12,539 nt of DNA, from the NCBI GenBank assembly GCA_036276235.1, contig DATBDZ010000268.1, forward strand, positions 1 through 12,539. The letters run 5' to 3'. Made by a program: the position numbers and the translations under genes. Below, piece by piece: positions 7,620-12,539 of this stretch; the stretch's first letter is position 1, and every line of letters begins with the position of its first letter. The notes under the pieces were generated by a model. The model was given only the letters and a program-made list of their open reading frames with translations, made no database searches and had not been told where the DNA came from. This DNA comes from JANWHF01 sp036276235. Lineage in GTDB: Bacteria > Planctomycetota > Phycisphaerae > Tepidisphaerales > Tepidisphaeraceae.

Positions 7620-8201
7620 TTATCGAACCAGATCGGCGACGGCGATCGACTGATCCAATCGCGCCAGCGGAACCAGCATATCTCCGGGCTTCATGATGGA
7701 GACATCGTCAAATCGCCAACCAAAAGCCGCCGACGAATCCTCGATCGGCGCTCGATGCACCTCAACCTGCCTTTGTACGATATTCACGATCCAGTATTCG
7801 CGAACGCCGGCGGCGGCGTAATCGGCTACCTTGCGGCTGCGATCAAACGCGAGCGTCGTATCGCTGACCTCGACGACCAGCTCCGCGTCTTGGGCACGGG
7901 GATGATTGGAATAGCTCTCGCGGCTGCCGCGCACCACCGAAACATCCGGCTCGGGAAGTGAGTCCTGTCCCGTATCGAGGGGTAGTTGCATCCGAACCCA
8001 CGACTCCGCAAACGCGAGCTTCAATCGTTCGGCAACGCGATCGGTCGTCGAAGCGTGCGCGAAGTTTTGCGGACTGAGCACCACGATCTCACCGCCGATG
8101 AGTTCCGCGCGCTGGCCATTGAACCATCCAAGTTCCGCCATCCGGTAGAACTCGTCTTTGGACCACCGACGTACCCTGGGTTCGGATTCAGCAACTAACA
8201 T
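7620..8201 (-). CDS. Uma2 family (DUF820) PD-(D/E)xK-type protein
   Basis: This 193-residue protein belongs to the Uma2/DUF820 family, which has a restriction-endonuclease-like fold and is greatly expanded in cyanobacteria and planctomycetes. Its cellular role is unsettled. The expected motifs are present in order: AELIGGEIVVLSP (32-44), PEPDVSVV with Asp86, VVEVSDTTL with Glu111, and DRSRKVADYAAAGVREYWIVN with Lys124. The putative metal-binding and catalytic residues are therefore intact. I start at ATG 8201, which gives the typical family length. The frame stays open to a GTG at 8336, but that extension is Cys/Arg/Ser-rich, unlike the family, and overlaps the small membrane-protein gene. 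The gene lies 19 bp upstream of glcD, so the two may be co-transcribed. A link to glycolate metabolism is not implied. Confidence 0.87.
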   Translation of the reverse strand: MLVAESEPRVRRWSKDEFYRMAELGWFNGQRAELIGGEIVVLSPQNFAHASTTDRVAERLKLAFAESWVRMQLPLDTGQDSLPEPDVSVVRGSRESYSNHPRAQDAELVVEVSDTTLAFDRSRKVADYAAAGVREYWIVNIVQRQVEVHRAPIEDSSAAFGWRFDDVSIMKPGDMLVPLARLDQSIAVADLVR

Positions 8202-8215
8202 CTTGCACCGAGGGG

Positions 8216-8245
8216 ATTGTACGATGAGAGGCGCGGAGGGAGCAA
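8216..8245 (-). promoter_or_regulatory. Candidate sigma-70-like promoter for uma2-glcD
   Basis: On the minus strand, TACAAT (8216-8221, five of six matches to TATAAT) is preceded by TTGCTC (8240-8245, three of six matches to TTGACA) with an 18-bp spacer. The predicted start would leave a leader of roughly 8 nt before the Uma2 ATG. Nothing beyond the boxes supports it. Confidence 0.3.
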
Positions 8246-8257
8246 CGGAGATCGATG

Positions 8258-8383
8258 CTACATCGTTGCTTGAACCGCTACGACTGCGAGCGCGGCAAGT
8301 AAAATTGCAACGGCGATGATAAGGATTGCCTCCCACGGAAAGCGTTTCGGTTCGGGTGTCGCATACTCCAGCGGATCGGCCAT
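8258..8383 (-). CDS. Small single-pass membrane protein (41 aa)
   Basis: This short ORF runs from ATG at 8381-8383 to TAG at 8258-8260. The protein has a polar N-terminus (MADPLEYATPEPKRFPWE, residues 1-18). A strongly hydrophobic helix follows at about residues 19-38 (AILIIAVAILLAALAVV), with almost no tail. Lys13/Arg14 just before the helix suggest the N-terminus stays in the cytoplasm. The gene starts 31 bp after the cytochrome-fusion stop and ends 56 bp before the Uma2 ATG, on the same strand. There is no Shine-Dalgarno sequence; instead a perfect TATAAT ends five bases before the ATG, compatible with leaderless translation. I do not recognise a family. Small helices like this can be subunits of respiratory or other membrane complexes, but no function can be assigned. 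Confidence 0.6.
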   Translation of the reverse strand: MADPLEYATPEPKRFPWEAILIIAVAILLAALAVVAVQATM

Positions 8384-8388
8384 GCCCG

Positions 8389-8394
8389 ATTATA
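8389..8394 (-). promoter_or_regulatory. TATAAT -10 box abutting the small-protein ATG
   Basis: A perfect TATAAT occurs on the minus strand with only five bases between it and the ATG at 8383. Initiation at the usual distance would place the transcript's 5' end at or next to the start codon, giving a leaderless mRNA. No good -35 is present: the best-placed hexamer, TGAGGC at 8412-8417, overlaps the upstream stop codon. Confidence 0.35.
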
Positions 8395-8414
8395 CCGCGG
8401 ATGAAAGGGCTGCC

Positions 8415-11400
8415 TCACTTCACCGGCGATTCCAAGTAATCCAGCAGCGACGCGAAGTCGTTGATTGTCGTGTTGGCCAGCAATCCTTCAGGCATCATCG
8501 AAGTCTCGCGCGGGACGCGGCGGTTGATCTGCGCGACCGGGAGCTTGAATTCATCGCCGGTCGCGTTGCGGATCGTCACAACATCCGCCGCTTCGCGGAC
8601 GATGAAGCCTTCGATGACATCGCCGTTCTTCAGGCCGAAGGCGACCGTATGAAATCCCTGCGCGATGGTCTTGTTGGGGAGCAGAATGTTCTCCGCCAGA
8701 TCGCGCCGCTTGTAGATGGTGGAGATCGTGCCGAGGAACGGCCCCTTCGGCGGGTCGCCGGCGTTTACGGTATGGCAGGCGACGCAGCCGAGCTGCGTGA
8801 AGAGCTGCGCGCCGCGCGGGATGTCGCCCTTGGTGCTCATAATCGCGTCGAGAACATCAGTCGTTTTCATCGTGCCGATGCGGGGGAGCTTGGCCTCTGC
8901 GCGCATTTTCTCGGCGTCGATCCCCAGAGATTGGATGGCGCTGGTCGCCGCCTGTGCGACTTGCGGGTTGGGATCGCTGGTTGCATCGACGATTTGAGCG
9001 GCGCGGCTGGTGTCGCGGATCGCGACTGCCGCCTGCATGATCTGAATCTTTCGCTTGGGGTTCTTCCAGCCCTCGTCGATCGCCGCGACGGCGGCCTGGT
9101 GGGCCTTGGGCATGCCGATCGGACGTGCGGCAAGATTCAGCAAGATGGTATCGGCGACTTGCGAAAGCGGGCCGTCGGTTTTGGCCGCCTGATCGACGAA
9201 GAGGGAGAAATGATTTTCGAGATTGGGAGAGTTGCTGACGGCGTTGCGCGCCTGTTGAATGAGACTGGCGCCACCGGCGCCGCCGCGTCCTCCCCCGCGC
9301 GGGCCGCGTGCGGGAGCGGCGGCTTGCCCGGCGCCGCGCGCGTTAGCTCCTGGAGCGCCGCCCTGCCGAGCGCCTGCTCCGCCCGCGCCTGCGGGCGCGC
9401 CGCCGGGGCCGGCCGCCGCGCCTTGGCCGGCAGCTCCGCCGCCGCGATTTCTCCGGCCGCCGTTGCCGAGGCCGAAGGGCACATTCTGCAATCGTTGCAA
9501 GCCCGGAAGCACGGCATTCCACGCCGCGTCGTCGTCGGTTTTAACCAGCGCGATCACCGCCTGCGCGCAGGCGCCGAGGTTCGTCGATATATCTGTCGCC
9601 ACCTTCGCGAGAAACGGGATCGCGTTGGCGGGGATTTCATCCGCCTCGGCGAAGCCCGCGACGACCATCGGAACCAACGTCGGATCGAGATTGGCGGCGG
9701 CGATCAGCTTTGCCGCCGCCTTGCCCGCTTGCACCTTTTCGATCTGGAATTCGCGGGCAAGCCGGACGGCGTCCTTCGCGTCCGCCTTATCCAGCGCGGC
9801 AATCAACGATGCAAGAATCTTCGGGCTTTCGCTCCACGCGACGGGGCTGAAATACGGGCCGGATGTGTCGGGGTGCGTGCCCCACCAGGTGCCATCCCAA
9901 TCGGCTTCGCGGTTGGAGAGCCGGCACAGCGCGCCGATGATGCCAAAACGCTTGTCGGCATCCGTCTCGCGATCCAAACGCTGAATCAGGCCATCGACCA
10001 CTTCAGATTCATGCAATTGCTTCAGCGCCAGCAACACGCCGGCGCGCTGGGCGGCAGTCGCATTCGGATAATCCAGAACGCCAAACATCGCCGCAAGATT
10101 ATGCATCCGCAGCAGCGACTGCATCGCCGTGTGATAGATCACCGGATCGGGGTCGTTCAACATCGCGATGATGTTCTGCACCTGCTCCTGCGCATTGGCC
10201 CGCCAGAGGGCGACCATCGCTTCTTTGCGCGTGCGCGGATCGGGCGATTTCAGCGCCGCCGCCACAGGCGCGATCGGCATCGTTTTGGCTTGTTCAAGAT
10301 CATCGCCCAGCGCGCGAATCGCCAAGGCGGCAATCGTGGGATCTTCCACAAGCCGCGCGATCGTCGCGTGCGACGCGGCGCCATTCGCGAGCTTCAAAGT
10401 GAACAGCGCGGCAACGCGATAATAAAGCCGCTTGGTCTTATCCGATGCCAGCGCCTCAAGCATCGGAGTGATTTCGGCGCGATTGTCCGCACGCCGCAGC
10501 AGCACGCGCTGCGCCTCCAGTCGGCGGCGGGCGCTGGGGGATTCCAGCAGCTTCACCAGCTCGGCATTCGTCGCCTTATCAAAATCCGGCAGCGGGTCGG
10601 CTTTGTATCCTTTGGGAACAACGCGAATCACCAGCCCCGCCATCGGGCCGCCCCAACTGAAGCCGCCGTTTCTCCAGCTCGATGCGTACATAACGGTGTT
10701 GCCATCCACTTCCAAATTCATCGAGTTGGGCATGCGGATGAACGGGTCATTGCTGATGGTGTACGTCGCTCCTTTGGGCGTGACGGTCTGGCGGAAGATG
10801 CCGGCGCGGCCATAGTCAGACGTGTACGGCTCATCATTCCATCCCTGCGGAATTCCCGGCTCATCGAGCCACATGCCGCCCGTGCCGGATCCATTTCCCA
10901 GATCGACCAGCGGCTCAATAAACTCGCCGGGGAAATTCACGAAGAGGCTCGGATAACCGTGCTCTTCAAAGCCGGTGTAATGATGCATGCGGACATTCCA
11001 CCCGCCGCCGTCATTTGTATTATCGCGGGCGATGGCTTCGAGTGCGGGGCTGAGTGCAAAGCCGTAGACATTGCGCGTTCCATGCACCCAGATTTCGAGT
11101 TGAGTTCCATCGGGCCGGAAGCGGGCGACACCGCCGCCGTGAAGCTGGACTTTGCGGCCATCGGTGCCGATGGCCTCGCGGAATCCCATGTCGCCGCAGG
11201 AGAGATAAATCCATCCGTCGATGCCGGCGATGAGCTGCTCCTGCCCATGATCGACGCGCGAGACGGAGATCGGATTGCCCACGCCGCGGATGAGGATCTT
11301 CTCTTCGTCGGCGATGCCGTCTCCGTTGTGATCGTAGTAGGCACTGATGTACGGATTGTGCATCACGATCAGATGATCGTGATTCCAGATCATGCCGCGC

Positions 11401-11915
11401 ACGGAATCGCATTTGGGGACAAACGCCTTCACCTCATCGGCCTTGCCGGTGCCTTTGGTATCGCGAACGCGCAGGATTCGCCCCAGCCCCGGCACCTGCC
11501 CCTGCGCACCGTTGCCATCGACGCCGACAAACAGCACGCCATCCGGCGTGGCGGCCAACGCCGTCGGATAATTCACCGAAGGCGGCGTCGCGAAAACATT
11601 CCACTCAAACCCCTCCGGCACCGAGATCTGATTCTGCACCTGCTGCACAATCTCCGGCGTCACCGCCGGCATCGTCGCCAATTGTTCAACGGTAGTCTGC
11701 GGCTGACTAGCATTCCCCCGCCGCCCGCCGCCCCGTCCCGCACCGCCGGCGCCAAATGCCCCGCCGCGCGCAGGCTGCGTCGCCGGCCCAGCGGCAGGCT
11801 GCGTCGAAGGAACCTGCTGCGCAAGAGCGATCGCGACGATCGCCAACCCGGCGGCAACCGCCAAACCAAGATGCCAACGTCGGGATCTCATGCCTCTGGG
11901 AGATGCGTAAGACAT
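8415..11915 (-). CDS. PVC-type dehydrogenase/HEAT/heme-binding fusion protein
   Basis: This is an exported 1166-residue protein of a type greatly expanded in planctomycetes. A signal anchor or signal peptide (LGLAVAAGLAIVAIALA, ending near residue 32) is followed by a low-complexity TQP/Gly-Arg segment (34-75). A beta-propeller dehydrogenase-like domain (TIGR02604 type, about 95-440) comes next, with VPEGFEWNVFA, GLGRILRVRD, GIDGWIYLSCGDMGFRE and WVHGTRNVYGFALSP. HEAT-like helices cover about 450-800, and a Gly/Ala-rich linker about 812-882. The C-terminal PVC heme domain (TIGR02603 type) has CVACH at 1044-1048, the covalent c-heme site, and MMPEGLL near 1140 supplying a likely Met ligand. 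The propeller probably oxidises a sugar or other hydroxyl substrate, with electrons passing to the heme; the substrate is unknown. AAGGCGG at 11918-11924 supports the ATG at 11915 over an internal ATG eight codons later. Confidence 0.92.
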   Translation of the reverse strand: MSYASPRGMRSRRWHLGLAVAAGLAIVAIALAQQVPSTQPAAGPATQPARGGAFGAGGAGRGGGRRGNASQPQTTVEQLATMPAVTPEIVQQVQNQISVPEGFEWNVFATPPSVNYPTALAATPDGVLFVGVDGNGAQGQVPGLGRILRVRDTKGTGKADEVKAFVPKCDSVRGMIWNHDHLIVMHNPYISAYYDHNGDGIADEEKILIRGVGNPISVSRVDHGQEQLIAGIDGWIYLSCGDMGFREAIGTDGRKVQLHGGGVARFRPDGTQLEIWVHGTRNVYGFALSPALEAIARDNTNDGGGWNVRMHHYTGFEEHGYPSLFVNFPGEFIEPLVDLGNGSGTGGMWLDEPGIPQGWNDEPYTSDYGRAGIFRQTVTPKGATYTISNDPFIRMPNSMNLEVDGNTVMYASSWRNGGFSWGGPMAGLVIRVVPKGYKADPLPDFDKATNAELVKLLESPSARRRLEAQRVLLRRADNRAEITPMLEALASDKTKRLYYRVAALFTLKLANGAASHATIARLVEDPTIAALAIRALGDDLEQAKTMPIAPVAAALKSPDPRTRKEAMVALWRANAQEQVQNIIAMLNDPDPVIYHTAMQSLLRMHNLAAMFGVLDYPNATAAQRAGVLLALKQLHESEVVDGLIQRLDRETDADKRFGIIGALCRLSNREADWDGTWWGTHPDTSGPYFSPVAWSESPKILASLIAALDKADAKDAVRLAREFQIEKVQAGKAAAKLIAAANLDPTLVPMVVAGFAEADEIPANAIPFLAKVATDISTNLGACAQAVIALVKTDDDAAWNAVLPGLQRLQNVPFGLGNGGRRNRGGGAAGQGAAAGPGGAPAGAGGAGARQGGAPGANARGAGQAAAPARGPRGGGRGGAGGASLIQQARNAVSNSPNLENHFSLFVDQAAKTDGPLSQVADTILLNLAARPIGMPKAHQAAVAAIDEGWKNPKRKIQIMQAAVAIRDTSRAAQIVDATSDPNPQVAQAATSAIQSLGIDAEKMRAEAKLPRIGTMKTTDVLDAIMSTKGDIPRGAQLFTQLGCVACHTVNAGDPPKGPFLGTISTIYKRRDLAENILLPNKTIAQGFHTVAFGLKNGDVIEGFIVREAADVVTIRNATGDEFKLPVAQINRRVPRETSMMPEGLLANTTINDFASLLDYLESPVK

Positions 11916-11942
11916 AGCCGCCTTGGTAAGGGATGAAAGCGA

Positions 11943-11979
11943 GCCTGGCTGGAACTGGTATTGTCTGAACCAGTCAGGC
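11943..11979. promoter_or_regulatory. Inverted repeat in the leader of the cytochrome fusion gene
   Basis: GCCTGGCTGG (11943-11952) and CCAGTCAGGC (11970-11979) form 10-bp arms with one mismatch. Nested inside and partly competing is ACTGGT/ACCAGT (11954-11959 and 11969-11974), a perfect 6-bp dyad with a 9-nt spacer. The centre lies about 45 bp before the ATG. It could be a repressor operator or an RNA hairpin in the leader, and the sequence alone does not decide. Confidence 0.4.
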
Positions 11980-12194
11980 GTTTAACTTGGACGTACGGTG
12001 CAATGGGAATGCGAAATCGGAACTGGAAGTGGGCCAAGGAAAGTGAAGCAAGGGTTTTTCGCTCCACATATAAGTCAACACTTCGCACGAACACTTTTAC
12101 GCGACCCACGGGATAGTCGAATTCGTGATCAGCGGAACCGTCATGCTGAGTGGCGATGCTGCTGCGCCGCACCCGCGAAGCATGAAAACAGATT

Positions 12195-12257
12195 TGTAGG
12201 GTGGGCGTACTCGCCCACCGCGAGCGGAAGATGGTGGGCGAGTACGCCCACCCTACA
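12195..12257. repeat. Perfect inverted-repeat element (WAYSPT type)
   Basis: Two perfect 25-bp arms (12195-12219 and 12233-12257) are separated by a 13-nt loop. Each arm contains GTGGGCGTACTCGCCCAC or its complement, which can itself fold through 7-bp half-stems. Translation of the element gives VGWAYSPT on both strands, a peptide I associate with repeat-derived false ORFs in planctomycete-like genomes (recollection, not searched). It is intergenic here and about 280 bp before the cytochrome gene. It is probably a REP/MITE-like dispersed element. Confidence 0.88.
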
Positions 12258-12362
12258 CGAATTCGCGACATTTTCAGAGCAGTTACTCGCAAGCTCCGGC
12301 CAAGTCGCGCAAATGGGCGCGCCCTTCGGAATGATCCGTCGGACGCGGGATCTTGCTTAGAA

Positions 12363-12486
12363 CCCTCTCCCCTGTACTCAGGGGAGAGGGCAGGGTGAGG
12401 GGACAGCGAGTTGCGAAACGGCGCGGTTCGCAAGATTGACGCTTTGTCCCACCCCGGCCCTCTCCCCTGAGTACAAGGGAGAGGGA
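12363..12486. repeat. Imperfect inverted-repeat element related to the glcE insert
   Basis: The arms are about 12363-12405 and 12445-12486. They pair over CCCTCTCCC-TGTACTCAGGGGAGAGGGC with one mismatch in the outer part, then continue through GGGTG and GGACA with a small gap, around a loop of roughly 39 nt. The arm core is CTCCCCTGAGTACAAGGG. The conserved skeleton, CCCACCCC then CCCTC, GAGTAC and GGGAGGGAG, is shared with the palindrome inside glcE, so both belong to one broader family. Translation gives the familiar PHPALSPEYRGEG peptide. Confidence 0.85.
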
Positions 12487-12525
12487 GAATGCGCCGCTTT
12501 CGTCCGTCGCGCAGGGTGCCATGCC

Positions 12526-12539
12526 TCACGCTTGCGTGA
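12526..12539. repeat. Short palindrome cut by the window edge
   Basis: TCACGC-TT-GCGTGA forms 6-bp perfect arms and ends exactly at the window boundary. The preceding bases (GGTGCCATGCC) suggest that the right arm would continue as GGCATGGCACC outside the window, making a larger palindrome; that continuation cannot be seen. It is probably a third dispersed palindrome family next to the other two. Confidence 0.45.

Larger units (their letters stand above)
11916..12539. other. Gene-free region upstream of the cytochrome fusion gene
   Basis: These 624 bp contain no credible gene. The longest open frame (minus strand, about 11888-12529) reads through both palindromic elements and overlaps the cytochrome gene start. 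It yields only repeat-derived peptides such as VGWAYSPT and PHPALSPEYRGEG. About 215 bp (11980-12194) next to the leader palindrome look unique and should carry the cytochrome gene promoter. TTGACT occurs near 12069-12074 on the minus strand but has no matching -10 box at 16-18 bp. The distal part is dominated by inverted repeats. Confidence 0.7.

Noticed and set aside
7620..8201. Uma2 protein as part of a defence or toxin system
   Set aside because: There is a nuclease-like fold by family but no neighbouring methylase, antitoxin or defence gene. The family is widespread and of unclear role.
8202..8336. N-terminal extension of the Uma2 protein from a GTG start
   Set aside because: The added 45 residues are unlike the family and Cys/Arg/Ser-rich, and they overlap the small membrane-protein ORF. 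The ATG at 8201 gives the usual family length.
8316..11936. A 1206-codon plus-strand ORF opposite the cytochrome fusion gene
   Set aside because: It mirrors the real gene, has an Arg/Gly/Ala/His-rich composition without recognisable domains, and no ribosome-binding site stands out. Long antisense frames are common opposite GC-rich genes with strong third-position bias.
11888..12529. A 213-codon minus-strand ORF upstream of the cytochrome gene
   Set aside because: It is composed largely of translated palindromic elements (PHPALSPEYRGEG, VGWAYSPT) and overlaps the true start of the next gene in another frame.

Overview
This 12.5 kb GC-rich window looks like a planctomycete chromosome segment, possibly Phycisphaerae or Tepidisphaerales (that rank is inference). 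The grounds are a very long PVC-type c-type cytochrome/dehydrogenase fusion with a 'TQP'-rich leader, a secreted TIGR03118-like protein with a PEP-CTERM-like tail, a Uma2 (DUF820) protein, and several palindromic elements of the kind that disperse through genomes. Every convincing gene is on the minus strand, so transcription runs from high to low coordinates. Long plus-strand ORFs, including one over 3.6 kb opposite the cytochrome gene, are codon-usage shadows.

In transcription order: (1) 11916-12539 is non-coding and holds two large inverted-repeat elements, the edge of a third, and a leader palindrome. (2) 8415-11915 encodes a 1166-residue exported protein: signal peptide, beta-propeller 'membrane-bound dehydrogenase' domain, HEAT-like helices, Gly/Ala-rich linker and a CXXCH heme domain. 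(3) 8258-8383 is a 41-codon single-pass membrane protein with a TATAAT box five bases before its ATG. (4) 7620-8201 is a Uma2-family protein. (5) 6131-7600 is glcD. (6) 4808-5884 is the TIGR03118-like exported protein. (7) glcE (3153-4586), glcF (1804-3153) and a lactate/glycolate permease (53-1807) follow as a tightly overlapping block. (8) A seven-copy heptamer array lies directly against the permease stop codon and runs to the window edge.

Together these genes suggest uptake of a 2-hydroxyacid (glycolate or lactate) by the permease and its oxidation by the three-subunit GlcDEF flavin/iron-sulfur enzyme, which passes electrons to the respiratory chain. No GlcC- or LldR-type regulator and no malate synthase gene is present. 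The glc locus is split: glcD is separated from glcEF-permease by the unrelated secreted-protein gene.

The most noteworthy feature is a roughly 125 bp near-perfect inverted repeat inserted in frame in glcE, where it would add about 42 residues. A relative of it lies between genes at 12363-12486. This resembles the known principle of Rickettsia palindromic elements, which are mobile palindromes tolerated inside proteins, but the sequence family appears different. I see no CRISPR array, tRNA, rRNA, transposase, phage gene or defence system.
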